64,000 bases of DNA. Source: Jeotgalibacillus marinus (GTDB lineage Bacteria > Bacillota > Bacilli > Bacillales > Jeotgalibacillaceae). Below are positions 25,805 through 34,621 of this stretch, one piece after another (the first letter of the stretch is position 1; the number at the start of each line of letters is the position of its first letter). The position numbers and the translations under genes were made by a program. The notes under the pieces were generated by a model. That model made no database searches and had not been told where the DNA came from. It was given only the letters and a program-made list of their open reading frames with translations. The stretch is from positions 62,001-126,000 of the forward strand of contig NZ_JBFMIA010000006.1 in the NCBI RefSeq assembly GCF_040801915.1. The letters are read 5' to 3'.

Positions 25805-25839
25805 TTGATGTGACAAATATCATTTAAAGGGGGAGCACA

Positions 25840-27018
25840 ATGCGTGAAGCAGTGATTGTCGCTGGTGCAAGAACACCAGTCGGGAAAGCAAAAAAGGGTA
25901 AGTTAGCGAACGTGCGTCCTGATGATTTAGGTGCACTTGCCGTAAGAGAAACCTTACAACGAGCAGGAAATTATGATGGAGAGATTGATGATTTAATTAT
26001 TGGATGTGCGATGCCAGAGGCTGAACAAGGTATGAACATGGCTCGTAATATCGGTGCATTAGCAGGTCTTTCTCACACAGTACCTGCGATTACAATCAAC
26101 CGTTACTGTTCATCAGGTCTTCAATCGATCGCTTATGGTGCAGAGCGGATCATGCTTGGTTATGCAGATACGATTATCGCAGGTGGAGCAGAATCAATGA
26201 GCCTTGTACCAATGATGGGCCATACGGTTCGTCCAAACATTCGTCTTGCGGAAGAAATGCCGGAGTACTATATGAGCATGGGGCATACAGCCGAAGAGGT
26301 TGCAAAAAAATACGGCATCACGCGTGAAGATCAAGATGCGTTTGCTGTGCACAGTCATCAAAAAGCAGCAAAGGCACTGGCTGAGGGCAAATTTAATGAT
26401 GAGATTGTTCCTGTTGATGTAACGCTCAGGCACGTTGATGAGAAGCATCAAATGCAAGAGCGTCTCATTCACTTTTCACAAGATGAAGGCGTTCGAGCCA
26501 CTTCTAACGTTGACACACTAAGCAAATTATCTCCTGTATTTTCTCGTACAGGAACGGTAACAGCCGGCAACTCTTCCCAAACAAGTGATGGTGCTGCAGC
26601 TGTTATGGTAATGGATCGTGAAAAAGCAGAGTCACTCGACTTGAAGCCTATCGCAAAATTTCGTTCATTCGCTGTCGGCGGGGTACCACCAGAAATTATG
26701 GGCGTAGGCCCAGTTGAAGCTGTTCCAAAAGCACTGAAACTAGCGGGGGTATCGCTCTCTGATATTGATTTATTTGAGCTAAACGAAGCGTTTGCTTCTC
26801 AATCCATTCAAGTGATTCGACAGCTTGGTTTAAATGAAGAAATCGTCAATGTAAATGGTGGTGCGATCGCACTTGGTCATCCACTTGGCTGTACGGGAGC
26901 AAAACTTACGCTTTCACTTTTGCATGAACTTCAAAGAAGACAGCAACAATTTGGCGTTGTCACAATGTGTATAGGTGGAGGAATGGGCGCAGCAGGTGTT
27001 TTTGAAATGATCAACTAA
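25840..27018 (+). CDS. fadA: Acetyl-CoA acyltransferase (3-ketoacyl-CoA thiolase)
   Basis: Thiolase of 392 residues that cleaves 3-ketoacyl-CoA to acetyl-CoA and a shortened acyl-CoA. The acyl-accepting Cys is in NRYCSSGLQSIAYG, the catalytic His in NVNGGAIALGHPLGCTGA, and the second Cys in CIGGGMGAAG. It starts 35 bases after fadN with AAAGGGGGAG upstream and is followed after about 30 bases by fadE, so the three genes are co-transcribed. Confidence 0.95.
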   Translation: MREAVIVAGARTPVGKAKKGKLANVRPDDLGALAVRETLQRAGNYDGEIDDLIIGCAMPEAEQGMNMARNIGALAGLSHTVPAITINRYCSSGLQSIAYGAERIMLGYADTIIAGGAESMSLVPMMGHTVRPNIRLAEEMPEYYMSMGHTAEEVAKKYGITREDQDAFAVHSHQKAAKALAEGKFNDEIVPVDVTLRHVDEKHQMQERLIHFSQDEGVRATSNVDTLSKLSPVFSRTGTVTAGNSSQTSDGAAAVMVMDREKAESLDLKPIAKFRSFAVGGVPPEIMGVGPVEAVPKALKLAGVSLSDIDLFELNEAFASQSIQVIRQLGLNEEIVNVNGGAIALGHPLGCTGAKLTLSLLHELQRRQQQFGVVTMCIGGGMGAAGVFEMIN

Positions 27019-27049
27019 ACAACTTTTGGGGAAAAGGGAGGAATTAATC

Positions 27050-28834
27050 ATGTCAAACGAAACAAAATCAGTTGTTAAGGGTGGAAGCTTTTTAATCGAG
27101 GATATCGAAGTAAACGACGTATTTACTCCAGAAGACTACACAGACGAGCAAAAAATGATTGCAAAAACAACAGAAGATTATGTGATCAATGAAGTTGTAC
27201 CTCAAATTGAGCACCTTGAAAATCATGAGTTTGATCGTTCGGTCAAGCTACTTAAATCAGCTGGTGATCTTGGTCTTTTAGGTGCTGATGTTCCAGAGGA
27301 ATATGGAGGTCTTGGACTCGATAAAGTAAGTTCAGCGCTTATCGCTGAAAAAATGTCTCGTGCGGGTGGGTTCTCTATCACACACGGTGCTCACGTTGGA
27401 ATAGGCTCCTTGCCAATCGTTCTTTTCGGTAACGAGGAGCAAAAGAAAAAATATCTTCCAACACTTGCTACTGGTGAAAAAATTGCTGCTTATGCACTAA
27501 CAGAACCAGGTTCAGGATCTGATGCATTAGGTGCTAAAACCGTTGCAAAGCTTAACGAAGCTGGCACACACTATGTCTTAAACGGTGAAAAACAATGGAT
27601 AACAAACGCTGGTTTCGCTGATGTATTTGTTGTATATGCAAAAATCGACGGCGAGCATTTCTCGACGTTTATTATAGAGCGCAATTTCCCAGGTGTTTCT
27701 GTTGGAGCGGAAGAGAAAAAAATGGGAATCAAGAGCTCTTCAACTCGTACACTCATCCTCTCTGACGCTGAAGTCCCGGTTGAAAATCTACTAGGTGATG
27801 CAGGAAGAGGTCATGTCATTGCCTTTAATATTTTAAATATCGGTCGCTACAAGCTAGGAGTAGGTACAGTCGGCGGTTCAAAGCGTGCACTTGAACTTGC
27901 GGTTAAATATACAAATCAGCGCCAACAATTTAAAAAGCCAATTTCTTCGTTTAATTTAACAAAAGAAAAGCTTGCTACAATGGGCGCGAAGCTTTATGCA
28001 ACGGAGAGCTCAGTGTACCGTACAGTTGGTCTTTTTGAAGATCGCATGAGCCAGCTTAGTGAGGAAGAGGTTCAAGATGGTAAAGAAGTTGCGAAATCAA
28101 TAGCAGAATACGCAATTGAGTGTTCATTGAATAAAGTATTTGGTACCGAAACGCTTGACTACATTGCTGATGAGGCACTTCAATTGCACGGTGGATACGG
28201 CTTTATGCAGGAATATGAAGTAGAACAGATTTACCGTGATTCGCGTATAAACCGCATTTTTGAAGGCACAAACGAAATCAATCGTCTTCTTGTACCTGGC
28301 ACGTACCTACGTAAAGCAATGAAAGGTGAACTTCCGCTTCTGCAAAAAGCTCAAGCACTTCAAGAAGAAATAATGACGATGATGCCAGAAGAAGTTAGTG
28401 ATGAGCCACTAGCGCAAGAGGCTTATCTTGTGAAAAATGCGAAAAAAATTGGGTTGCTTGCTGCTGGTCTTGCAGCACAAAAATATGGCAAAGCGCTTGA
28501 ACAAGAACAAGAAGTACTTGTGAACATTGCCGATATCGTCTCTCTTGCGTACGCAATGGAATCAGCACTTCTTCGCACACAAAAAGCTGTGGCCAAAACA
28601 GGTCTTGAAAAGAATCAACAAAAAGTTCTTTATACACAAATTTTCTGTCAAGAAGCATTCAACGAAATCGAACAACACGCCAAAGAAACAATCATTGCTG
28701 TGGAAGACGGCGACACACTTCGTATGATGTTGTCAGCACTTCGTAAATTTACGCGCTACACGCCGGTGAACTTAGTTGTGAAAAAACGTGAAGCAGCAGC
28801 TAAGTTGATTGATGTTGAGAAGTTCGTCGTATAA
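27050..28834 (+). CDS. fadE: Acyl-CoA dehydrogenase
   Basis: FAD enzyme of 594 residues for the first step of beta-oxidation. Motifs seen: YALTEPGSGSDALGAKT (FAD/substrate binding), QWITNAGFADVFVVYAKI, LQLHGGYGFMQEYEVEQIYR, and FEGTNEINRLLVPG with the Glu region of bacterial enzymes. A C-terminal helical extension of about 170 residues is normal for Bacillus FadE. The ATG at 27050 has AAAAGGGAGGA upstream; the frame opens earlier at 27026 without such a site. It is the last gene of the operon; a terminator follows. Confidence 0.95.
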   Translation: MSNETKSVVKGGSFLIEDIEVNDVFTPEDYTDEQKMIAKTTEDYVINEVVPQIEHLENHEFDRSVKLLKSAGDLGLLGADVPEEYGGLGLDKVSSALIAEKMSRAGGFSITHGAHVGIGSLPIVLFGNEEQKKKYLPTLATGEKIAAYALTEPGSGSDALGAKTVAKLNEAGTHYVLNGEKQWITNAGFADVFVVYAKIDGEHFSTFIIERNFPGVSVGAEEKKMGIKSSSTRTLILSDAEVPVENLLGDAGRGHVIAFNILNIGRYKLGVGTVGGSKRALELAVKYTNQRQQFKKPISSFNLTKEKLATMGAKLYATESSVYRTVGLFEDRMSQLSEEEVQDGKEVAKSIAEYAIECSLNKVFGTETLDYIADEALQLHGGYGFMQEYEVEQIYRDSRINRIFEGTNEINRLLVPGTYLRKAMKGELPLLQKAQALQEEIMTMMPEEVSDEPLAQEAYLVKNAKKIGLLAAGLAAQKYGKALEQEQEVLVNIADIVSLAYAMESALLRTQKAVAKTGLEKNQQKVLYTQIFCQEAFNEIEQHAKETIIAVEDGDTLRMMLSALRKFTRYTPVNLVVKKREAAAKLIDVEKFVV

Positions 28835-28843
28835 TGAGAAAAG

Positions 28844-28876
28844 GCGCCCAGCGAACATTTCGCTGGGTGTTTTTTA
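28844..28876 (+). terminator. Terminator of the fadNAE operon
   Basis: GCGCCCAGCGAA and TTCGCTGGGTGT form a strong stem with a CAT loop, followed by TTTTT. Confidence 0.9.
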
Positions 28877-28985
28877 GAGGGAACTCTTTACTGTATCGAA
28901 GTTGTTACTAATCTTTCACATGTTCTATAATAGACGTATGCCAAAGTCCATTAACTGAGGTAAATTTAATACAGAGGTGATTAGT

Positions 28986-29345
28986 ATGGCAATCACATTT
29001 TACTCGTATCCCAAATGTGGCACGTGTCGTAAAGCGAAAAAATGGCTTGATGAAGAAGGCACTTCCTATGAAGAAATTCATTTAGTAGAGGCCCCTCCGT
29101 CAAAAAACGAGCTTGAAAAAATGTATAAAAATAGTGGATTGGATATCAAGAAATTCTTTAATACAAGTGGCATGAAATATCGTGATTTAGGCTTAAAGGA
29201 TCGTTTACCAGCTATGTCGGATGAAGAAAAGCTTGAACTTCTTGCTACCGATGGCATGTTAATTAAACGTCCACTGACGACTGACGGAAAGACTGTAACG
29301 GTTGGCTTTAAAGAACCAGAATTTGAACAGCATTGGAAGGTATAG
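28986..29345 (+). CDS. yusI: ArsC/Spx-family protein YusI
   Basis: Thioredoxin-fold protein of 119 residues with the redox motif CGTC at Cys11-Cys14 and the family stretch IKRPLTTDGKTVTVGF. It belongs to the arsenate reductase-like/Spx family. B. subtilis YusI holds the same place beside gcvH; its function is not established. It is not Spx itself, as key Spx residues near the C-terminus are absent. The ATG at 28986 follows GAGGTGATT; a frame opening at 28977 is less likely. Confidence 0.88.
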   Translation: MAITFYSYPKCGTCRKAKKWLDEEGTSYEEIHLVEAPPSKNELEKMYKNSGLDIKKFFNTSGMKYRDLGLKDRLPAMSDEEKLELLATDGMLIKRPLTTDGKTVTVGFKEPEFEQHWKV

Positions 29346-29430
29346 ATTGTTCTGAATCATTACTTGTGTTCGCGCTTTGAATATGCCAAGATTAGAATGT
29401 AGAACATAGATTGAATACGGAGGGGAAAAC

Positions 29431-29814
29431 ATGGGTTCACCAAAAGAGTTACGTTATTCTGAAGAACACGAATGGGTAAAAGAAGAGGACAATAAAGTAC
29501 GCATCGGTATCACAGCATTTGCTCAATCTGAACTGGGCGACATCGTATTCGTTGAACTTCCAGAAGTAGGCGATGAGCTAAAAGCGGACGAGCCATTTGG
29601 CAGTGTAGAATCCGTTAAAACGGTATCTGAGCTTTATGCACCAGTAAGCGGAAAAGTTGTAGAAGTCAACGAAGACCTAAGTGATAGCCCTGAATTCGTT
29701 AATGAATCTCCCTACGAAAAAGCATGGATGGTTACCGTTGAGTTAAACAACACTGATGAGTTAGATAGTCTGATGACTGCTGAGAAATATGACGAAATGA
29801 TCAACGAAGACTAA
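29431..29814 (+). CDS. gcvH: Glycine cleavage system H protein
   Basis: Lipoyl carrier protein of 127 residues. The lipoylated lysine is Lys63 in GSVESVKTVSELYAPVSG, and the N-terminal RYSEEHEWVKEE is standard. It shuttles the methylamine group between the glycine cleavage P and T proteins, and in Bacillus it is also the entry point for lipoyl transfer to other complexes. LipA (51336-52256) would insert the sulfur atoms. The gene is monocistronic with its own terminator. The start has GGAGGGG upstream. Confidence 0.96.
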   Translation: MGSPKELRYSEEHEWVKEEDNKVRIGITAFAQSELGDIVFVELPEVGDELKADEPFGSVESVKTVSELYAPVSGKVVEVNEDLSDSPEFVNESPYEKAWMVTVELNNTDELDSLMTAEKYDEMINED

Positions 29815-29834
29815 GCATTACATATGAAATGAGG

Positions 29835-29869
29835 CTGTCACCTGTTTAAGATACGGGTGGCAGTTTTTT
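29835..29869 (+). terminator. Terminator of gcvH
   Basis: CTGTCACCTGT pairs with ACGGGTGGCAG, followed by TTTTTT. Confidence 0.85.
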
Positions 29870-30020
29870 GTTGAGGTTGGACAGAATTGAACCGATTTCG
29901 CTTTTGTTATTTGCTTTTCTAAAAGAAACAAGCGAAAATAAAGGTAGCATCATATACTACTGTAATCTAACGAACGAGGTTAGGTTTTGGATTAATATGG
30001 ATGATAGGGTGTGATCTGTA

Positions 30021-30374
30021 GTGGATGACGTTGACGAGATAGTCATCATTGTCGAAGGAACGTCCGATAAACGAAAAGTACAACCGATTATTCGAGAGCC
30101 AGTTGATATTATTTGCACAAATGGCACAATCAGCTTTAACAAAATGGATGAATTAATCGAACAGCTAACAAACCGAGACGTCTATATTTTAGTGGATGCA
30201 GACGAGGCTGGAGAAAAACTACGCAAGCAATTTAAACGAGAATTCCCAGATGCTGAACATCTTTATATTGACCGTTCCTATCGCGAGGTGGCAACAGCAC
30301 CCTCAAAACACTTAGCATCGATATTAGTAGCCGCAGATATCGATGTTTACACTGAGTATTTGGAAAAAGGATGA
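30021..30374 (+). CDS. yusF: Toprim-domain protein YusF
   Basis: A 117-residue stand-alone Toprim domain, related to primase fragments and ribonuclease M5. The metal-binding pattern is visible as IIVEGTSDKRKV near the start and VYILVDADEAGEKLRKQF in the middle (DxD). The function is unknown; similar small Toprim proteins are proposed RNA- or DNA-processing factors. It starts with GTG and a weak AGGGTG site, and is followed 8 bases later by yusE, as in B. subtilis. Confidence 0.85.
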   Translation: MDDVDEIVIIVEGTSDKRKVQPIIREPVDIICTNGTISFNKMDELIEQLTNRDVYILVDADEAGEKLRKQFKREFPDAEHLYIDRSYREVATAPSKHLASILVAADIDVYTEYLEKG

Positions 30375-30382
30375 ATCGATAA

Positions 30383-30694
30383 ATGATCAATGAATGGTCC
30401 CTCGAGCTTTTAAATGCCAAGTTAGACAATGCTGAAAACACAGCACTTTATTTGTACACTCCGATGTGTGGAACATGCAAGCTAGCAAGCAGAATGCTCG
30501 AAATCACAGCAACAACTGTAACAGGTTATGAGATTGGAAAAGCGGATCTGAATTATGTCGGATCACTCGCAGAAACCTACCAAATTGAGAGCGTTCCCTG
30601 CTTGTTGATTTGGAAAAACGGTGAACTAGTGAAAAAAGCATATAAATTCGAATCTGTCCCCAATTTATACGAAACATTGCAAAGTCACTCATGA
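30383..30694 (+). CDS. yusE: Thioredoxin-like protein YusE
   Basis: A 103-residue thioredoxin-fold protein. The redox motif is CGTC in YTPMCGTCKLASRML, and the cis-Pro loop is visible in ESVPCLLIWKNGELV, where an extra Cys follows the Pro. It is cytosolic, since no signal peptide is present. It is co-transcribed with yusF and its stop codon lies within the terminator stem at 30682. The CGTC motif differs from the CGPC of true thioredoxin. Confidence 0.87.
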   Translation: MINEWSLELLNAKLDNAENTALYLYTPMCGTCKLASRMLEITATTVTGYEIGKADLNYVGSLAETYQIESVPCLLIWKNGELVKKAYKFESVPNLYETLQSHS

Positions 30695-30713
30695 TGGATA
30701 TGAGTGGCTTTTT
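30682..30713 (+). terminator. Terminator overlapping the yusE stop
   Basis: AAGTCACTCAT pairs with ATGAGTGGCTT, followed by TTT; the left arm includes the end of the coding sequence. Confidence 0.75.
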
Positions 30714-30780
30714 ACATTTTTTTTAGTAGCAAACCGTTCGTCCATTCTTTCATTAAACAAAAAAATACGAACATTTTTTG

Positions 30781-30810
30781 TTGACACTTATTTTATATCC
30801 GTGATACGAT
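30781..30810 (+). promoter_or_regulatory. Promoter of the metNPQ operon
   Basis: TTGACA (30781-30786) and TACGAT (30805-30810) with an 18-base spacer, about 85 bases before the riboswitch. Confidence 0.6.
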
Positions 30811-30892
30811 GACTTTCGTAATAATAAAAGCGTATTGATTATGTAAATCGTATCAAGCGTTATTTAACTTAATATTATTCGTAACTCTTATT

Positions 30893-31046
30893 TAGAGCGG
30901 TGGAGGGATGTGCCCGATGAAACCCGGCAACCAGCAGTCTTTTGACTGGAAAGGTGCCAATTCACACAGGATAAAACCTGGAAGATGAGAGAAGGGACCT
31001 TAACTTTACGCGCCTTTCTGCTCATATAGCAGAAGGCGTTTTTTTA
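30893..31046 (+). promoter_or_regulatory. SAM-I (S-box) riboswitch with terminator, controlling metNPQ
   Basis: The aptamer begins with CTCTTATTTAGAG and contains the core GGTGGAGGGATGTGCCCGA, then GAAACCCGGCAACC, and ends with GATGAGAGAAGGGA, all S-box signatures. A terminator follows (CGCCTTTCTGC and GCAGAAGGCG, then TTTTTTT, 31010-31045). When SAM is bound the terminator forms and the methionine transporter is switched off. Confidence 0.96.
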
Positions 31047-31206
31047 ATGTAGTTAAACGGCATAATGATTTATAGTATGGTAAAACTATTTTTTGCTAGC
31101 ATCTGCATGGGGATCGGTTAATCAGTAGAAGTGAAAAACGTATTGGAGTTATTTCCGAGTATCATGCAGCAGCTTACTCAATTTTAATCAAGAAAGAGGC
31201 GATGGA

Positions 31207-32232
31207 ATGATTACAATCTCCAATGTCAAAAAGATATTTAAAACAAAGGATGGAAAGTTTACTGCCGTTGATGATGTAAACTTGCAAATTACAGAAGGTG
31301 AAATTTTTGGTGTCATCGGATATAGTGGTGCTGGGAAAAGTACACTCATTCGAATGTTAAATGGATTGGAATCTCCAACTTCAGGAACAGTTGATGTTAA
31401 TGGCAAAATCATTTCTAATATAAGAGGCGCAGAACTTCGAAAAGCACGCCAAAAAATAAGCATGATTTTTCAACATTTTAATCTTTTATGGTCGCGAACT
31501 GTTCGAGAAAATATCTCGTTCCCACTTGAAATTGCGGGAGTGGATAAAAAAAAGCGGGAAAAAAAAGTTGATGAATTGATTGAGCTCGTTGGACTTAATG
31601 GCCGAGGGGGATCTTATCCATCACAACTTAGCGGAGGTCAAAAGCAGCGTGTTGGTATTGCACGTGCACTCGCTAACGATCCACAAGTATTGCTGTGCGA
31701 TGAAGCGACATCAGCACTTGACCCACAAACAACTGATTCAATCTTAGAGTTGCTTGTGGATATCAACAAACGTCTTGGGCTAACGATCGTTCTGATCACA
31801 CACGAAATGCATGTCATCAGAAAGATTTGTCACCGGATTGCAGTAATGGAAGATGGACGAGTAGTCGAGCTTGGCGATGTACTCGAGGTATTTAAACAAC
31901 CTAAAGAGCAGATCACAAAACGATTCGTTCAACAAGTTACTGAGCCAGAAGAAACGCGTGAAACGATCGAACATCTGTTAGATGAGTACGAGGATGGTAA
32001 AGTGATTAAACTAACGTTTGTCGGTGAAGCAACTGAGCAACCGATAATCACAAATTTAATTCGATCGTTTGATATTAACGTGAATATTTTGCAAGGGAAG
32101 ATTTCACAGACGCAAAATGGAGCGTATGGATCACTCTTCATCCATGTTCATGGTGTTCAGGAAGAGATTACAAAAGCCGTTGATTTCCTCGAATCAGCCA
32201 AAGTTGGGGTGGAGGTGATCACACATGATTGA
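31207..32232 (+). CDS. metN: Methionine ABC transporter ATP-binding protein
   Basis: ATPase of the methionine importer, 341 residues. Walker A is GYSGAGKST, the signature LSGGQKQR, Walker B VLLCDEATSALDP, and the switch His is in LITHEMHV. The last 90 residues form the NIL regulatory domain, which binds methionine and inhibits transport. The S-box riboswitch upstream confirms the substrate class. It overlaps metP by 8 bases. Confidence 0.96.
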   Translation: MITISNVKKIFKTKDGKFTAVDDVNLQITEGEIFGVIGYSGAGKSTLIRMLNGLESPTSGTVDVNGKIISNIRGAELRKARQKISMIFQHFNLLWSRTVRENISFPLEIAGVDKKKREKKVDELIELVGLNGRGGSYPSQLSGGQKQRVGIARALANDPQVLLCDEATSALDPQTTDSILELLVDINKRLGLTIVLITHEMHVIRKICHRIAVMEDGRVVELGDVLEVFKQPKEQITKRFVQQVTEPEETRETIEHLLDEYEDGKVIKLTFVGEATEQPIITNLIRSFDINVNILQGKISQTQNGAYGSLFIHVHGVQEEITKAVDFLESAKVGVEVITHD

Positions 32233-32893
32233 ACGAGTTTTTCCAAACGTTGATTGGGTGAAAATGTGGGAAGCATCATATGAAACGATTTATATGACAC
32301 TCATAGCCACTGCATTTACGTTTGTAATTGGACTTTTATTAGGTTTATTACTTTTCTTAACATCGAAAGATAATATTCGGGAAAATAAGGTTGTCTATGG
32401 CATAACTAGTGTTATTGTGAACGTGTTTCGCTCGATTCCGTTTATTGTCTTAATTATTCTATTGATCCCATTTACACGGACATTAATTGGGACGGTTCGG
32501 GGAGCAGACGCTGCGCTTCCTGCACTGATCATAGGTGCAGCACCATTTTATGCACGAATGGTTGAAATTGCCCTTCGTGAGATTGATAAAGGGGTTATTG
32601 AAGCCGCTCGATCAATGGGAGCAAAAGTGAGCACGATTATCATAAAAGTATTTATTCCAGAATCATTGCCAGCACTTATTTCCGGTATTACGGTTACTAC
32701 GATTGCATTAGTAGGTTACACAGCAATGGCAGGTGTGATTGGAGCAGGTGGACTTGGAAATCTGGCATTTTTAGAAGGGTTTCAACGTAGTCGTGACGAT
32801 GTAACGCTCGCAGCTACGATCATCATAGTGATTATTGTGTTTGTTATCCAATTTATCGGTGATTTCTTCACCAATCGATTGGATAAAAGATAA
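32225..32893 (+). CDS. metP: Methionine ABC transporter permease
   Basis: Permease of 222 residues with five predicted membrane spans. The EAA loop that contacts MetN is seen as EAARSMGAKVSTIIIKVFIP. The start overlaps the end of metN, so translation is coupled. Called metI in other bacteria. The carrier takes up D- and L-methionine and methionine sulfoxide in B. subtilis. Confidence 0.95.
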   Translation: MIERVFPNVDWVKMWEASYETIYMTLIATAFTFVIGLLLGLLLFLTSKDNIRENKVVYGITSVIVNVFRSIPFIVLIILLIPFTRTLIGTVRGADAALPALIIGAAPFYARMVEIALREIDKGVIEAARSMGAKVSTIIIKVFIPESLPALISGITVTTIALVGYTAMAGVIGAGGLGNLAFLEGFQRSRDDVTLAATIIIVIIVFVIQFIGDFFTNRLDKR

Positions 32894-32919
32894 ATTTTTA
32901 GAAAAGGGAGAGATTACGA

Positions 32920-33765
32920 ATGAAGAAATGGTTAACAGGAGCTTTAGCAGCAACAAGTATTTTCGCTCTAGCAGCATGTGGAGCAGACGATTCAACAGGT
33001 GATAATGAAGGAACAGAAGAAGGCGGACAAGTTGAACTTATTGTTGGTGCATCAAATGTTCCTCACGCGAAAATTTTAGAGGAAGCACAGCCTTTACTTA
33101 AAGAACAAGGGGTAGACCTTGTGATTGAAACGTACCAAGATTACATTCTTCCTAATCAGGATCTTGAAGCAGGGGAAATTGACGCAAACTATTTTCAAAG
33201 TCTCCCTTATTTCGAGCAGCAAATTGCAGAACTTGGCTATGACTTTGTTAATGCAGGTGGCATTCATGTTGAGCCAATCGCTGTTTATTCTCAAAAATAT
33301 GATTCACTTGATGAGCTTCCAGACGGAGCGGAAATTATTATGAGTAATTCTGTAACTGATCATCCTCGTATTTTATCGCTGCTTGAAGAAGAAGGTCTCA
33401 TTACACTTGATCCTGAAGTAGATAAAATGGTTGCTGAAGTTGGAGATATTCAAGATAATCCTAAAAACCTTGATTTTTCATTCGATGTTGAGGCATCACT
33501 ACTCGTTCAATTCTACGAAAATGATGAAGGTGACGCAATTCTAATCAATTCTAACTATGCAATTGATGCAGGACTGAATCCACTTGAAGATTCAATTGCA
33601 ATTGAAGGTTCTGAATCTCCTTACGTTAACATCATTGCAGTAAACAGTGGTGACGAAGATAACGAAGCGGTTCAAAAGCTTGTTGAAGTATTAATGTCCG
33701 AAGAAATTCAAGACTATATTTTAGAAGAATGGAATGGAAACGTCATCCCTGGTGATGCTGAATAA
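32920..33765 (+). CDS. metQ: Methionine-binding lipoprotein
   Basis: Substrate-binding protein of 281 residues of the NlpA family. It has a lipoprotein signal (MKKWLTGALAATSIFALAAC) with the lipid-bearing Cys at residue 20, then an acidic linker (DDSTGDNEGTEE). The core shows GASNVPHAKILEEA, YQDYILPNQDLEAGEIDANYFQ-like segments and NSNYAIDAGLNP, typical of MetQ. It is anchored on the outer face of the membrane and delivers methionine to MetP. AAAAGGGAG precedes the start; a terminator follows. Confidence 0.95.
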   Translation: MKKWLTGALAATSIFALAACGADDSTGDNEGTEEGGQVELIVGASNVPHAKILEEAQPLLKEQGVDLVIETYQDYILPNQDLEAGEIDANYFQSLPYFEQQIAELGYDFVNAGGIHVEPIAVYSQKYDSLDELPDGAEIIMSNSVTDHPRILSLLEEEGLITLDPEVDKMVAEVGDIQDNPKNLDFSFDVEASLLVQFYENDEGDAILINSNYAIDAGLNPLEDSIAIEGSESPYVNIIAVNSGDEDNEAVQKLVEVLMSEEIQDYILEEWNGNVIPGDAE

Positions 33766-33773
33766 TTGTCATG

Positions 33774-33803
33774 AAAACTCCTGTCATTTGACAGGAGTTT
33801 TAT
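33774..33803 (+). terminator. Terminator of the metNPQ operon
   Basis: AAAACTCCTGTCA pairs perfectly with TGACAGGAGTTTT. Confidence 0.88.
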
Positions 33804-33977
33804 TATTGATGCAGCCCGATGTACGAGCGCATGGATGTAGATAAGGAGACGGGAATTCTAACATACGCGAAGTGATGCTCACAACTACACAAGCAAATTC
33901 AAAAAAGAAAGGATATACTGAATCCTTCGTATACTTTAGTCATAACATTAAAAAGGGACACTTTTGGAGCAGCATTC

Positions 33978-34118
33978 ATGATGAAGGATGTTTTTACATT
34001 AAAAGATACTAACTCAAATTCATGTAGTAGCTATTCAAGCTGGTGTTGTTATGCTCATGCAGCGATAAAGGTTGTGTGGACATTACAAAAATTTAAAGAA
34101 GAAAATGCAACAACATAA
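33978..34118 (+). pseudogene. 46-residue ORF, possibly a remnant upstream of sufC
   Basis: The frame starts ATGATG after TTTGGAGC and ends KVVWTLQKFKEENATT. An overlapping frame reads QIHVVAIQAGVVMLMQR and then stops, so a single frameshift would join two protein-like halves. In B. subtilis yurZ lies next to sufC, and this could be its relic, but I cannot show that. The surrounding 33804-34231 has nothing else. Confidence 0.3.
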
Positions 34119-34231
34119 AAAATTCAGAAAATAGGTTTATCTTGTGTTTAAACGGGTATACATCTTAATGTACATGAAACCATGCCACGGAAAAAACCGT
34201 AAAGGAATGATTCATTATCCATTTAATTAAA

Positions 34232-34408
34232 ATGGAGTACACAGGTGAGATGGAAAAAGCCATGCTAAGCGCACATGGAATTGGCTATGAAACCTATAAG
34301 AGAGAGCATGATATTCGTATGAATGTTGAAATGAAACGAGAAGAAAATTATAAAAAAGGCCAGCAATTATTTGCGGACCTTGAAAGCAAACTTCACAGTA
34401 ATATATAA
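34232..34408 (+). CDS. 58-residue hydrophilic ORF ending at a terminator
   Basis: The peptide reads MEYTGEMEKAMLSAHGIGYE and continues with a charged helical stretch (REHDIRMNVEMKREENYKKG). It ends 14 bases before a clear terminator (34422-34452), which suggests real transcription. No good ribosome binding site is seen before the ATG. It may be a small protein or the tail of a decayed gene. Family not recognised. Confidence 0.35.
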   Translation: MEYTGEMEKAMLSAHGIGYETYKREHDIRMNVEMKREENYKKGQQLFADLESKLHSNI

Positions 34409-34421
34409 TAAGAAAGGTTGA

Positions 34422-34452
34422 AAAGTCAGTGTTTATTACACTGGCTTTTTTT
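34422..34452 (+). terminator. Terminator upstream of the suf operon
   Basis: AAAGTCAGTG pairs with CACTGGCTTT (one G-U) around a short AT loop, followed by TTTTT. Confidence 0.8.
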
Positions 34453-34541
34453 AGTGCATATAATTTAGAAATTGGCTATTCCTATAGATGTGAAAATCCG
34501 CTGTCGAAAGAATCGCTGTAGGATTTGATTCTAGGTTTGAT

Positions 34542-34586
34542 TTGTTATAAGATTGTAATGAGAATAAATTGAGAATGGTTATTCCA
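34542..34586 (+). promoter_or_regulatory. Putative suf promoter with a dyad downstream of the -10 box
   Basis: TTGTTA (34542-34547), a 17-base spacer and TAAATT (34565-34570) lie about 50 bases before sufC. Immediately downstream, GAATGGTTATTC forms a small dyad that loosely resembles half of a Fur box. The promoter is plausible, the operator weak. Confidence 0.4.
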
Positions 34587-34621
34587 TATCAAAATTGTCT
34601 ATAAACGGAGGTAGTTAGGTT

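Noticed and set aside
33940..33975. GGACACTTTT shared with 46315-46325, as a possible insertion sequence end
   Set aside because: The shared string is only about ten bases and AT-rich; no transposase or matching inverted ends are seen.
34570..34586. Fur box before sufC
   Set aside because: Only a short part of the consensus matches; it is mentioned with the promoter but not claimed as a Fur site.
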